Positions 45,392 through 54,689 of a stretch of DNA of 64,000 nt are shown in pieces; the first letter of the stretch is position 1, and each line of letters starts with the position of its first letter. The position numbers and the translations under genes are program-made. Under the pieces are notes generated by a model that was given only the letters and a program-made list of their open reading frames with translations, did not search any database and was not told where the DNA came from. Origin of the DNA: Arthrobacter mobilis (GTDB lineage Bacteria > Actinomycetota > Actinomycetes > Actinomycetales > Micrococcaceae). The stretch lies in NCBI RefSeq assembly GCF_012395835.1, contig NZ_JAAZSQ010000003.1, positions 177,028 through 241,027 of the forward strand, in the 5' to 3' direction.

Positions 45392-46020
45392 TCTGTCTCC
45401 CCTGCGCGGTCCTGTTCTTCCTCCGACAATCCGGGTCCCTCCTGTCCGGCGCCTGGGGCACCGTCCCTCGCCCTGTCCCGGCCGTGCGCCGGGGGTGCCT
45501 GGACGGGGCTGCCGACATCCCGACCCAGTGACCGCTGCATGTCGATCGCCTGCTGCAGGATCTGGACGGCAGCGGCCTGGTCCACAACCTTGCGGTGGTC
45601 CCGGCTGCCCACACCGGCTGTGTGCAGGGAGCGGTGCGCCGCAACGGTGGTCAGGCGTTCGTCTACCAGATTAACCGATACCTGCAACCCCTCCGCAGCC
45701 AGCGCTCCGGCCAGACGCGCAGCGTAATCCCTGGCCATCCGGGTGGATTCCGATTCCCCGCCTTTGAGGGTCCGGGGCAGGCCCACGAAAATCTGGACGG
45801 CCCCGCGTTCCCGGGCCTCGCGGACCAGCACCTTGATGTCGCTGTCCTTGCGGGCGTCGCGCTTGAGGGTGCGGATGGGGGTGGCCAGGATACTGTCCGG
45901 GTCGCTGCCGGCGACCCCCACCCTGGCCATTCCCACGTCCACGCCCAGCCGGACGCCCTGGGGAGGACCGGACGGCAGGTGCTGCGGACCGGCCGGGTCC
46001 GGCACTCCGTGCACTGTCAC
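45388..46020 (-). CDS. ruvX: RuvX/YqgF putative Holliday junction resolvase
   Basis: A 210-residue RNase H-fold nuclease involved in pre-16S rRNA processing and possibly recombination. The motifs are RLGVDVGMARVGVAGSDP, FVGLPRTLKG, NLVDERLTTVAAHRSL and VVDQAAAVQILQQ. The core ends near residue 165; the last 45 residues are a charged, Gly/Pro-rich tail not usual in the family (about 140-150 residues). It starts with GTG three bases after alaS. Confidence 0.92.
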   Translation of the reverse strand: MTVHGVPDPAGPQHLPSGPPQGVRLGVDVGMARVGVAGSDPDSILATPIRTLKRDARKDSDIKVLVREARERGAVQIFVGLPRTLKGGESESTRMARDYAARLAGALAAEGLQVSVNLVDERLTTVAAHRSLHTAGVGSRDHRKVVDQAAAVQILQQAIDMQRSLGRDVGSPVQAPPAHGRDRARDGAPGAGQEGPGLSEEEQDRAGETE

Positions 46021-46023
46021 CGG

Positions 46024-48705
46024 CTAGCCCCGGTTGGCAACCGCGCCGGCGATCGCCCCCAGGGCGTCGGCGACCTTGGCCGGGTCGCTGCCGCCGCCCT
46101 GGGCCACATCGTCCTTGCCGCCGCCACCGCCGCCGAGCACCCCGGCGGCCAGCTTCACCAGCGCCCCGGCCTTGACGCCGGTGCTGCGGGCGGCCTCGTT
46201 GGTGGCCACGATGACCAGCGGCCGCCCGTTCGCCGCGCCGGCGACGGCCACCGCCGCCGCCTCGCTGCCAAGCCGGCCGCGCAGGTCCAGGGCCAGCGAC
46301 CGCAGGTCGTCCGCCGAGCCGACCTGGCCGGCGTCGTGCGTGAGCAGGCGTACGCCCGCCACGTCCTTCGCGCTGCTGACCAGGGACGCCGCGGAGGCGG
46401 CCAGCCGCTCCTTGCGCAGCCGGTCCAGTTCCTTCTCCGCGGCCTTGAGCTTGGCCAGCGTCCCGGCAATGCGCTCAGGCAGCTGGGCGGAGGGTACCTT
46501 GAGCATTTCGGACAGCTCGGCCACCAGGGCACGCTCGGCGGCCAGGTGGCGGAAGGCGTCCAGGCCCACCAGCGCCTCCACGCGGCGGTTGCCCGAGCCG
46601 ACCGAGGCCTCGCCCAGCAGGGTCAGGCTGCCGATCTGGCTGGTGGCGTCCACGTGGGTGCCGCCGCAGAGTTCGCGCGACCAGGCGCCGTCGATCTCCA
46701 CCACGCGCACGGTGTCACCGTAGGCCTCGCCGAACAGGGCCATGGCGCCGAGCGCGCGGGCCTCGTCCAGCTTCATGATCCTGGTTTCGACCGGGAAGTT
46801 GTTGCCGATGGCAATGTTGGACACTTCCTCGATCTCCGACTTCGCGGCGTCGCTGATGCCCTCGCCCCAGGCGAAGTCGAAGCGCAGGTAGCCGGCCTTG
46901 TTGAAGGAGCCGCGCTGCAGGGCTTCGGGGCCGAGGATCTGGTGCAGGGCCGCGTGGATAATGTGCGTGCCCGAATGGGCCTGCTCGCCGGCGGCCCGGC
47001 GCTGCTGGTCGACCGCGGCCAGCACACGTGCGCCGGCGGGCAGCTCGCCCTCGCGCACCACTGCCTTGTGCACGCTCAGGCCCTTGACCGGCCGCTGCAC
47101 ATCCAGCACCTCGACCACGAAGCCGTCGCCGGTGATAAGTCCGACGTCGGCGGCCTGGCCGCCGGCCTCGGCGTAGAACGGCGTCTCGTTGAGCACCAGC
47201 TCGATCTCGTCGCCCTGGCCGGCCAGGTCGACGGCGGCACCGTTGCTGACGATGCCGCGGACGGTGGACTCGGTGGTCAGCTCGTCGTAGCCGGTGAAGA
47301 CGGTCTCGCCGCCGGCCAGCAGGTGCTTGAAGACGCTGGTGTCGGCGTGGCCCGCCTTCTTCTCCCGGGCGTCCTCGCGGGCGCGGGCGCGCTGCTCGGC
47401 CATCAGCTTCCGGAAGCCCGCCTCGTCCACCTTCAGGCCCGCTTCCTCGGCCATTTCCAGCGTCAGGTCGATCGGGAAGCCGTAGGTGTCGTGCAGGGTG
47501 AAGGCGTCTTCGCCGGAGAGCGGCTTGTTGGCGGCCTTGGACTCCTTGACGGCGTCCTCGAGCCTGGCGGTGCCGGAGGCGATGGTGCGCAGGAAGGCGC
47601 GCTCCTCGGCGTAGGCAATCCGGCTGATCCGCTCGAAGTCGGCCTCCACCTCCGGGTAGGTGCCCTTCATCGCGTCCCGGGAGGCCGGCAGCAGCTGCGG
47701 CAGGCAGGCTTCCTCCACGCCCAGCAGGCGCATCGCGCGCACGGCCCGGCGGATCAGCCGGCGCAGCACATAGCCGCGGCCTTCGTTGGAGGGGGTCACC
47801 CCGTCGGAAATCAGCATCAGGGCCGAGCGGACATGGTCGGCGACCACGCGCATGCGCACGTCGTCGGCGTGGTGCGGGTCGTCATCGGTCTCGGCGCTGG
47901 TGTACTCCTTGCCGGACAGCTCCGCGGCCTTGTCCAGGACCGGGCGCACCTGGTCCGTTTCGTACATGTTCTCGACACCCTGCAGGATCATGGCCAGGCG
48001 CTCCATGCCCAGGCCGGTGTCGATGTTCTTCTTCGGCAGCTCGCCGAGGATTTCGAAGTCTTCCTTGCCGGTGCCCTCGCCGCGCTGGTACTGCATGAAC
48101 ACCAGATTCCAGATTTCCACGTAGCGGTTGTCGTCCGCCGCCGGGCCGCCCTCGGCCCCGTAGGCCGGACCGCGGTCGTAGAAGATTTCGGAGCAGGGGC
48201 CGGCCGGACCGGGCTGGCCGGTGGACCAGTAGTTGTCCTTCTTGCCGAATTTCTGGATCCGCTCGGCCGGCACACCGACCTGGTCGCGCCAGATGGTCAG
48301 GGCCTCGTCGTCGTCCTTGTAGACGGTGATCCACAGCTTCTCTGCGGGCAGACCGTATCCGCCGGCCTCGACCGGGGTGGTCAGCAGCTCCCAGGCCATG
48401 GCGATGGCTTCTTCCTTGAAGTAGTCGCCGAAGGAGAAGTTGCCGCACATCTGGAAGAAGGTACCGTGGCGGACGGTCTTGCCGACCTCCTCGATGTCCG
48501 CGGTGCGGATGCACTTCTGGACGCTGGTGGCCCGGGTGTACGGCGGGACCTCGCGGGCGGTCAGGTAGGGAATGAAGGGCACCATGCCGGCCACGGTGAA
48601 CAGCAGCGACGGATCAGGGGAAACCAGGGACGCCGAGGGCACCACCTGGTGGCCCTTCTTCTCGAAGAAGTCGAGCCAGCGGCGGACGATCTCGTGGGAC
48701 TTCAT
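46024..48705 (-). CDS. alaS: Alanyl-tRNA synthetase
   Basis: An 893-residue class II synthetase. The aminoacylation domain begins MKSHEIVRRWLDFFEKKGH, with SLLFTVAGMVPFIPYL; the editing domain has HSGTHIIHAALHQ and ELCGGTHVDATSQIG, with zinc-binding His and Cys; the C-Ala domain ends in GGGGGGKDDVAQGGG. The ATG at 48705 fits the family N-terminus; the frame is open for 64 more codons upstream but these are not conserved in style. It is first in the alaS-ruvX-mltG-aro run. Confidence 0.97.
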   Translation of the reverse strand: MKSHEIVRRWLDFFEKKGHQVVPSASLVSPDPSLLFTVAGMVPFIPYLTAREVPPYTRATSVQKCIRTADIEEVGKTVRHGTFFQMCGNFSFGDYFKEEAIAMAWELLTTPVEAGGYGLPAEKLWITVYKDDDEALTIWRDQVGVPAERIQKFGKKDNYWSTGQPGPAGPCSEIFYDRGPAYGAEGGPAADDNRYVEIWNLVFMQYQRGEGTGKEDFEILGELPKKNIDTGLGMERLAMILQGVENMYETDQVRPVLDKAAELSGKEYTSAETDDDPHHADDVRMRVVADHVRSALMLISDGVTPSNEGRGYVLRRLIRRAVRAMRLLGVEEACLPQLLPASRDAMKGTYPEVEADFERISRIAYAEERAFLRTIASGTARLEDAVKESKAANKPLSGEDAFTLHDTYGFPIDLTLEMAEEAGLKVDEAGFRKLMAEQRARAREDAREKKAGHADTSVFKHLLAGGETVFTGYDELTTESTVRGIVSNGAAVDLAGQGDEIELVLNETPFYAEAGGQAADVGLITGDGFVVEVLDVQRPVKGLSVHKAVVREGELPAGARVLAAVDQQRRAAGEQAHSGTHIIHAALHQILGPEALQRGSFNKAGYLRFDFAWGEGISDAAKSEIEEVSNIAIGNNFPVETRIMKLDEARALGAMALFGEAYGDTVRVVEIDGAWSRELCGGTHVDATSQIGSLTLLGEASVGSGNRRVEALVGLDAFRHLAAERALVAELSEMLKVPSAQLPERIAGTLAKLKAAEKELDRLRKERLAASAASLVSSAKDVAGVRLLTHDAGQVGSADDLRSLALDLRGRLGSEAAAVAVAGAANGRPLVIVATNEAARSTGVKAGALVKLAAGVLGGGGGGKDDVAQGGGSDPAKVADALGAIAGAVANRG

Positions 48706-48838
48706 GGTGCCTAAAAACCCTTCTGGTGGACCCTGCCCGGCCGGTGCACAGGCGGGCGGGGGAAACTCGCGGAAAATTCGATGGGCCGGGCCGGCGTCAC
48801 GCGCCGGAGGCTGTACGCGGCAGGAGTGCCGGGGACGG

Positions 48839-49051
48839 CTAGTTGTCCACGCCGAGCGCGGCCCGCAGGTCCGCCTCGCGTTCCTGCATGCCGTCACGGA
48901 CGGCGTCGGCGAAATTGGCGATGCTGTCCGCGAGCGAACCGACGGCGCGGTTCAGACCCTGGGGGCCGAAGGTTTCCTTGGCCTCGGTGAGCTTCCGGAC
49001 GGCCAGCACGCCGATGGCCACCCCGGCGGCCATCCAAATGATTCTCTTCAC
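48839..49051 (-). CDS. Small membrane protein, DUF6167-like
   Basis: A 70-residue protein with one N-terminal hydrophobic helix (IIWMAAGVAIGVLAV, about residues 4-18) followed by an amphipathic region (TFGPQGLNRAVGSLADSIANFADAVRDGMQ). It resembles the small DUF6167-type proteins found between alaS and the DUF948 gene in actinobacteria; the function is unknown. The GTG at 49051 is chosen because GGAAGGA is six bases upstream; an ATG two codons earlier touches that site directly. Confidence 0.75.
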   Translation of the reverse strand: MKRIIWMAAGVAIGVLAVRKLTEAKETFGPQGLNRAVGSLADSIANFADAVRDGMQEREADLRAALGVDN

Positions 49052-49071
49052 ATTCATTCCTTCCGGCCGTA

Positions 49072-49455
49072 TCAGCGGCTGCGGCGGCGCTTGCCTTCGG
49101 GCGTGCCCTTGGCCCCCGAGGTGAATGCGGACCGGACGCCGTAGGAGAACGCGGCGATCTTGATCAGCGGGGAGCCCAGCGTCGAGGCCAGCAGGGACGA
49201 CAGCGCGGAGACGTTGGCGGTGGTGTCCGAAACGTTCGCAGCGATCCCGTCCACCTTGCGCAGCTGCTCGTTGGTGGTGGTCACGGTGGTGGTCACCTCC
49301 TCGATCAGCGGGGTGGTGCCGTCGCTGATGGAGCGGATGGCTCCGCGGAGCTCGTCAAAGACCTTGCCGAGTTTCCAGACCGGAATGGCCAGCAGGGCCA
49401 CCAGCACCGCAAAAACGCCCGCGGCGATGAGACCGGCGATGTCGCCACCTGACAT
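49072..49455 (-). CDS. DUF948 membrane-anchored protein
   Basis: A 127-residue protein with an N-terminal membrane helix (IAGLIAAGVFAVLVALLAIPV, about 6-26) and a long amphipathic helix region with TTPLIEEVTTTVTTTNEQL and NVSDTTANVSALSSLL, typical of DUF948 proteins, then a basic tail. Its function is unknown; such proteins resemble general-stress proteins of Firmicutes. AAGGAGAG is seven bases before the ATG. The DUF6167-like gene follows after 20 bases. Confidence 0.88.
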   Translation of the reverse strand: MSGGDIAGLIAAGVFAVLVALLAIPVWKLGKVFDELRGAIRSISDGTTPLIEEVTTTVTTTNEQLRKVDGIAANVSDTTANVSALSSLLASTLGSPLIKIAAFSYGVRSAFTSGAKGTPEGKRRRSR

Positions 49456-49536
49456 GGGTGGTCTCTCCTTCGAATTAGTCTTCGGTTCGGCTTCGGTACA
49501 GCTGTGCGTGATGCACCTACGTATGTACCTTACCTA

Positions 49537-49572
49537 CCGGACAGCCCGCGGCGCGTGCCGCGGGCTGTCCGG
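49537..49572 (-). terminator. 16-bp hairpin after rpsD
   Basis: A perfect stem of CCGGACAGCCCGCGGC (49537-49552) with 49557-49572 around a GCGT loop, 60 bases after the rpsD stop. There is no T tract, but strong GC stems of this kind often end transcripts in this DNA. Confidence 0.65.
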
Positions 49573-49632
49573 TCTGTAAGTCGCTGACGCGCTATGCAGT
49601 TATTGCTACCGCGCATCGCGGGGCAGGCGTGC

Positions 49633-50259
49633 TTAGCGGGCGTAGTATTCGACCACCAGCTGCTCTTCGCAGGTCACCGGGACCTCGGCGCGCTTGGGGC
49701 GGCGGACCAGGCGGGCCTGGAGCTTCTCCAGCTGCACGTCCAGGTACGGCGGAACGTTCGGCAGCACGTCGCGGTGCGCACCGGCGGCGGCCACCTGGAA
49801 CGGCGCCATGACCTCGCTGCGGCTGTGCACGTGGATCAGCTGGCCCTCGGAGACGCGGTAGGACGGGCGGTCCACGCGTGCGCCGTCAACCATGATGTGG
49901 CGGTGCACGACCAGCTGGCGGGCCTGGGCGATGGTGCGGGCGAAGCCGGCACGCAGCACCAGGGCATCAAGACGCATCTCCAGCAGCTCGACCAGGTTCT
50001 CGCCGGTCAGGCCCTTGGTGCGCTTGGCTTCCTCGAAGGCACGGGTCATCTGTGCCTCGCGGATGCCGTACTGGGCGCGCAGACGCTGCTTCTCCCGCAG
50101 GCGGACGGCGTAGTCGCTGTCCTGCTTGCGGCGGGCGCGGCCGTGCTGGCCGGGAGCGTACGGACGGCGCTCCATGTACTTCTCGGCCTTGGGGGTCAGG
50201 GCAATGCCAAGCGCGCGCGAGATACGCACCTTGCGGCGGGCTCGTGTGTTGTTAGCCAC
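49633..50259 (-). CDS. rpsD: 30S ribosomal protein S4
   Basis: A 208-residue primary 16S rRNA-binding protein. It starts ANNTRARRKVRISRALGIAL and carries RPYAPGQHGRARRKQSDY-like APGQHGRARRKQDSDY and the S4 RNA-binding domain with RLDALVLRAGFARTIAQARQ. The N-terminus lacks the zinc-binding Cys set, so it is the zinc-free form. The GTG at 50259 is preferred over an ATG six codons upstream because GGAAGGA stands four bases before it and the family N-terminus fits. It lies apart from the usual rpsM-rpsK-rpoA cluster. Confidence 0.97.
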   Translation of the reverse strand: MANNTRARRKVRISRALGIALTPKAEKYMERRPYAPGQHGRARRKQDSDYAVRLREKQRLRAQYGIREAQMTRAFEEAKRTKGLTGENLVELLEMRLDALVLRAGFARTIAQARQLVVHRHIMVDGARVDRPSYRVSEGQLIHVHSRSEVMAPFQVAAAGAHRDVLPNVPPYLDVQLEKLQARLVRRPKRAEVPVTCEEQLVVEYYAR

Positions 50260-50573
50260 GATGTCCTTCCAATTCATGCGGCGATGGGTGTTGCTGGCCT
50301 CCGTGATGGAGAGCGTCGGTCAACCGCTACCTTGAGCTACAGTCCGTCCGCGGCACACAAAACCACCCGGGAAAACAGGTGGATTGGGTGCTCAGCCGGA
50401 CGGCTTGCCAGTCAGCGAATAATTCTAGCACCTCCGCCACGTCGGAATTGGCCGGTTGCCGCCGCCTCCGGAAGGAAACTGGCCGGCAGATGGGGCCATG
50501 GGCCAGTTCCTGGCCGCATCCTGCCACCGCCCGCTGCGCTCGCGGCGGGGCCCTCGGCGCCTAGGCTGGAGGG
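50260..50573. promoter_or_regulatory. Divergent rpsD/dtd promoter region
   Basis: 314 bases without a protein gene. For rpsD, TAGAAT on the minus strand (50427-50422) inside an AT-rich patch fits a -10 box, giving a leader of about 160 bases; S4 often represses its own mRNA, so such a leader may be regulatory. For dtd, TAGGCT at 50562-50567 ends six bases before its ATG, a leaderless layout. The middle shows nothing recognisable. Confidence 0.45.
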
Positions 50574-51026
50574 ATGCGAGCAATTCTCCAGCGGGTCTCC
50601 CGCGCCAGTGTCAGCGTCGACGGCGAGGTGGTCGGCGCCATCGACCGTCCCGGACTCGTGGTCCTGGCCGGCGCCACCCACACCGATACCGAGGAGGACG
50701 CCCGGGCCCTGGCGGCCAAGATCTGGACCCTGCGGATCCTGGCCGGGGAACGCTCCTGCGCGGACGAGGACGCGCCACTGCTGGTGGTCAGCCAGTTCAC
50801 CCTCTATGCCGATACCCGGCGCGGGCGGCGCCCGTCCTGGTCTGCGGCCGCACCGGCGGAACTGGGCGAGCCGCTGGTGGAGGCCTTCGTGGCGGCGCTG
50901 CGGGAGCTGGGCGCGACGGTGGAGACCGGCCGCTTCGGCGCCATGATGCAGGTAGCGCTGGTCAACGACGGGCCGGTGACCATCAGCCTCGACACGGCGG
51001 ACTTCGCCGCACCCCGCCGCACCTGA
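50574..51026 (+). CDS. dtd: D-aminoacyl-tRNA deacylase
   Basis: A 150-residue enzyme that removes D-amino acids from mischarged t[18 protein letters not shown] opens the protein; the active-site motifs are [17 protein letters not shown] and NDGPVT near the end (usually NxGPVT). It is a single plus-strand gene between minus-strand rpsD and rarA, with a leaderless-type promoter directly before the ATG. Confidence 0.95.
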   Translation: MRAILQRVSRASVSVDGEVVGAIDRPGLVVLAGATHTDTEEDARALAAKIWTLRILAGERSCADEDAPLLVVSQFTLYADTRRGRRPSWSAAAPAELGEPLVEAFVAALRELGATVETGRFGAMMQVALVNDGPVTISLDTADFAAPRRT

Positions 51027-51062
51027 CCCCTTCCCCGCCGCTCCCCCGCCCGCATGCCGGGC

Positions 51063-52490
51063 TCAGGACCCGCGGACTATCTTCCGCAGCCGCTCCAGCC
51101 GCGCGGCGATCTCGCGTTCGGCCCCGTTCGCGGTGGGTTCGTAGTAGTTGCGCCCCACCAGGTCATCCGGCGGGTACTGCTGCCGGGCAATGCCGTGCGG
51201 CTCGTCGTGGGCGTAGACGTAGCCCTTGCCGTGGCCAAGCTGCTTGGCTCCGGGATAGTGCGCATCCCGCAAATGGGCGGGGATCCCCTGCCCGCGGCCG
51301 GCCCGCACATCCGCGACCGCGGCGTTGATGCCGTTGTAGGCTGCGTTGGACTTCGGTGCGGTGGCAATGTGGACCACCGCCTCGGCCAGCACGATCCGGC
51401 CCTCGGGCATGCCGATCAGCTGCACGGCCTGGGCAGCAGCGACGGCGGTCTGCAGCGCCGTCGGATCGGCCATGCCCACATCCTCGGCGGCCGAGATAAT
51501 GATCCGCCGGGCCACGAACCGCGGGTCCTCCCCCGCCTCGAGCATCTTGGCCAGGTAGTGCAGGGCCGCGTCGACGTCGGAGCCGCGCAGCGACTTGATG
51601 AACGCGCTCGCGACGTCGTAGTGCTGGTCCCCCGCCCGGTCGTAGCGCAGCGCGGCGACGTCCAGCGCACGTTCGGCATGCTGGAGTTCGACCACGACCG
51701 GCCCGGCGCCGTCCGTTCCGGCACCTTCCGCCGCGCCGCCGCCGGCCTCTCCCCAGGCGACGCCGGCGGCGGCTTCCAGGGCCGTGAGCCCGCGCCGGGC
51801 GTCGCCGGCGGCGAGCCGGACCAGATGTTCCAGCGCTTCGTCCGTGAGCCGCACCCGGCCGCCCAGCCCGCGCTCGTCGTCGACCGCGCGCAGCAGCAGC
51901 CCTTCGATATCCGCACTGGTCAGCGGCTTGAGCGTGAGCAGCAGGGAACGCGAGAGCAGCGGCGAGACCACCGAGAAGGACGGATTCTCCGTGGTGGCGG
52001 CCACCAGGACCACCCAGCGGTTCTCCACCCCCGGCAGCAGCGCGTCCTGCTGGGCCTTGTTGAAGCGGTGGATCTCGTCCAGGAACAGCACGGTGGTGGT
52101 CCGGTGCAGGTCCCGGGCGGTCAGGGCCTCGTCCATGACCCGGCGCACGTCCTTCACGCCTGCGGTAATCGCCGACAGTTCCACGAACTTGCGGCCGGGG
52201 CCGCGGGCGATCACGTGCGCCAGCGTGGTCTTGCCGGTGCCCGGCGGACCCCACAGGATCACCGAGGACGGCCCGGCCGGACCGCTGCCGCTGCCGCCCG
52301 CCGCCAGCAGCCGCAGTGGGGAACCGGGCTGCAGCAGGTGCTGCTGGCCCACCACCTCGTCCAACGTCCGCGGACGCATGCGCACGGCCAGCGGGCTGCG
52401 CGGGTGGGCCGGCTGCCAGGCGGCCTCGGAGGGGACGTGGCCGGGTTCCTCCAGGGGCGTCTCGTCGGCGGCGCTGAACAAATCACTCAC
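51063..52490 (-). CDS. rarA: RarA/MgsA replication-associated recombination ATPase
   Basis: A 475-residue clamp-loader-like AAA+ ATPase that acts at stalled replication forks. Walker A is GPPGTGKTT (81-89), Walker [20 protein letters not shown], followed by sensor sequences (AATTENPSF). The C-terminal tetramerisation part includes [13 protein letters not shown] and YKYPHD-like [16 protein letters not shown]. It starts at GTG with TAGCCT six bases upstream, another leaderless-type promoter. aspS follows farther upstream on the strand. Confidence 0.95.
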   Translation of the reverse strand: MSDLFSAADETPLEEPGHVPSEAAWQPAHPRSPLAVRMRPRTLDEVVGQQHLLQPGSPLRLLAAGGSGSGPAGPSSVILWGPPGTGKTTLAHVIARGPGRKFVELSAITAGVKDVRRVMDEALTARDLHRTTTVLFLDEIHRFNKAQQDALLPGVENRWVVLVAATTENPSFSVVSPLLSRSLLLTLKPLTSADIEGLLLRAVDDERGLGGRVRLTDEALEHLVRLAAGDARRGLTALEAAAGVAWGEAGGGAAEGAGTDGAGPVVVELQHAERALDVAALRYDRAGDQHYDVASAFIKSLRGSDVDAALHYLAKMLEAGEDPRFVARRIIISAAEDVGMADPTALQTAVAAAQAVQLIGMPEGRIVLAEAVVHIATAPKSNAAYNGINAAVADVRAGRGQGIPAHLRDAHYPGAKQLGHGKGYVYAHDEPHGIARQQYPPDDLVGRNYYEPTANGAEREIAARLERLRKIVRGS

Positions 52491-52597
52491 TCCCCAAGGC
52501 TACTGCCCCGCTCCCGCCGGAAAAATCGGCCGCCGCGGACCAGAGCCTCCGGCCGCCCCCGCGGACCGGGACGGCCCTGCCGCGGATCTGCGGACAG

Positions 52598-52638
52598 AAA
52601 GGTGGCCGGCAGATGCAGGACATCTGCCGGCCACCTTT
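52598..52638 (-). terminator. Terminator of aspS
   Basis: A perfect 18-bp stem (52598-52615 with 52621-52638; AAAGGTGGCCGGCAGATG) with a five-base loop, 17 bases after the aspS stop; on the minus strand its last bases are TTT followed by CTGT. Confidence 0.85.
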
Positions 52639-52654
52639 GCGGGGCGGGGAAGGG

Positions 52655-54442
52655 TTAGCTGCCGGAGGACTGGGACTTGTCCTTGGGCTGCGGCTTGGCG
52701 TCCACACCGGCTTCCTTGCGCTGCTGGGGGGTGATGGGCGCCGGGGCGTCGGTGAGCGGATCGTGGCCGCCGCCGGACTTCGGGAAGGCGATCACGTCGC
52801 GGATCGAATCCGAGCCGGTGAGCAGCTGGAGCACGCGGTCCCAGCCGAAGGCAATACCGCCGTGCGGCGGGGCACCGTACTTGAAGCCTTCCAGCAGGAA
52901 GCCGAACTTCTCCTCGGCCTCCTCGTGGCCAATGCCCATCACCTTGAACACGCGCTCCTGCAGGTCCCGCTGGTGGATACGGATCGAACCGCCGCCAATC
53001 TCGTTGCCGTTGCAGACGATGTCGTAGGCGTAGGCGAGGGCGTTCTCCGGGTCCTGGTCGAAAGAGTCCATGAACTCGGGCTTGGGCGAGGTGAAGGCGT
53101 GGTGCACCGCGGTCCAGGCGGAGTAGCCCAGGGCCACGTCGCCGGAGGCGGTCGCGTTCGTCGCCGGCTCGAACAGCGGAGCGTCCACGACCCAGACAAA
53201 GGCCCAGTCGCCGTCGTTGACCAGGCCGGTACGGTGGCCGATCTCCACCCGGGCTGCGCCCAGCAGGGCGCGCGATTGGGCACGGTCCCCGGCGGCGAAG
53301 AAGATACAGTCGCCCGGCTTGGCGCCTACGGCGCCGGCCAGGTTCGCACGCTCGAAGTCCGTCAGGTTCTTGGCCACCGGGCCGGTCAGCTCGCCGTCTT
53401 CCTGGATCAGGACATAGGCCAGGCCCTTGGCGCCGCGCTGCTTGGCCCACTCCTGCCAGGCGTCCAGCGTGCGGCGGGCCTGCGACGCGCCGCCGGGCAT
53501 GACCACCGCGCCCACGTAGGGTGCCTGGAAGACCCGGAAGGTGGTGTCCTTGAAGAAGCCGGTCAGCTCGGTCAGCTCCAGGCCGAAGCGCAGGTCCGGC
53601 TTGTCCGTGCCGTACTTGTCCATCGCCTCGGCATAGCTCATCCGGCGGATCGGCAGCGGGATTTCGACGTCGATCAGCCGCCACACGGCCTGCACGATCC
53701 GCTCGCCCAGGGCGATGATGTCATCCTGGTCGACGAAGCTGGCCTCGATGTCTAGCTGGGTGAACTCCGGCTGCCGGTCGGCGCGGAAGTCCTCGTCGCG
53801 GTAGCAGCGGGCGATCTGGTAGTACTTCTCGAACCCGCCCACCTGCAGCAGCTGCTTGAACAGCTGCGGGGACTGCGGCAGCGCGTACCAGGAGCCCGGG
53901 GCCAGCCGTGCCGGCACCAGGAAGTCGCGGGCGCCCTCCGGCGTCGAACGGGTCAGGGTGGGGGTCTCGATCTCCACGAATCCGTCGGCATGCAGCAGAT
54001 CGCGGGCCACCCGGTTGGCCTCCGAGCGCAGCCGGATGTTCCGGGCCGGGGCCGGACGGCGCAGGTCCAGGTAGCGGTGCTTCAGGCGGGCTTCCTCGCC
54101 CACCTCCACATGCTCGTCGATCTGGAACGGCAGCGGTTCGGACGTGCTGAGGACGACGACGTCCTCGGCGATCACCTCAACCTCGCCGCTGGCCAGCGCC
54201 GGGTTCTCGTTGCCCTCCGGACGCTTCTCCACGGTGCCCTTGATCTGCAGGACGTACTCGTTGCGCAGGCCATGGAAGACCTGCTCCTCGCGCACCACCA
54301 CCTGCGCAATGCCCGACGCGTCGCGCAGGTCCAGGAAGGCAACACCGCCGTGGTCGCGCCGGCGGGCCACCCACCCGGCGAGTGTGACGGTTTGTCCGAT
54401 GTGCTCGGCCCGCAGCGTGCCGAGTTCGTGTGTGCGCAGCAC
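52655..54442 (-). CDS. aspS: Aspartyl-tRNA synthetase
   Basis: A 595-residue class II synthetase. An OB-fold anticodon domain (about 1-110; [19 protein letters not shown]) is followed by the catalytic domain with motif 2 [19 protein letters not shown], a bacterial GAD insertion, and motif 3 [15 protein letters not shown]. The GTG at 54442 is chosen because GGAAGGA is five bases upstream and [11 protein letters not shown] is the family N-terminus. Charging is for Asp; whether it also charges tRNA-Asn cannot be judged here. The terminator at 52598-52638 follows. Confidence 0.96.
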   Translation of the reverse strand: MLRTHELGTLRAEHIGQTVTLAGWVARRRDHGGVAFLDLRDASGIAQVVVREEQVFHGLRNEYVLQIKGTVEKRPEGNENPALASGEVEVIAEDVVVLSTSEPLPFQIDEHVEVGEEARLKHRYLDLRRPAPARNIRLRSEANRVARDLLHADGFVEIETPTLTRSTPEGARDFLVPARLAPGSWYALPQSPQLFKQLLQVGGFEKYYQIARCYRDEDFRADRQPEFTQLDIEASFVDQDDIIALGERIVQAVWRLIDVEIPLPIRRMSYAEAMDKYGTDKPDLRFGLELTELTGFFKDTTFRVFQAPYVGAVVMPGGASQARRTLDAWQEWAKQRGAKGLAYVLIQEDGELTGPVAKNLTDFERANLAGAVGAKPGDCIFFAAGDRAQSRALLGAARVEIGHRTGLVNDGDWAFVWVVDAPLFEPATNATASGDVALGYSAWTAVHHAFTSPKPEFMDSFDQDPENALAYAYDIVCNGNEIGGGSIRIHQRDLQERVFKVMGIGHEEAEEKFGFLLEGFKYGAPPHGGIAFGWDRVLQLLTGSDSIRDVIAFPKSGGGHDPLTDAPAPITPQQRKEAGVDAKPQPKDKSQSSGS

Positions 54443-54689
54443 AACATTCCTTCCAGTAGAACCCTTGGGAGCAAAGCCACCGGACGAACCCCGGATGGAC
54501 ACGGAACCGTGCGCCGGGAATCCGAAAGGAGGTGGCTAGAGTGGGTATAGACAAGTCCTGAACGAGTTTACCGTTGATCGTGCCGGTGCCCCACACACTG
54601 CTGCGCCGCCGCCTCCCCGCGGCAGCGCCGGCGGACCGGGCCATGCACGCGGCGCGCTGTCCAGTACCAGAGGATCGGGTGGTCTCGAC

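Noticed and set aside
48706..48897. N-terminal extension of AlaS by 64 codons
   Set aside because: MKSHEIVRRWLDFF is the conserved N-terminus; the upstream codons look random and overlap the DUF6167-like gene.
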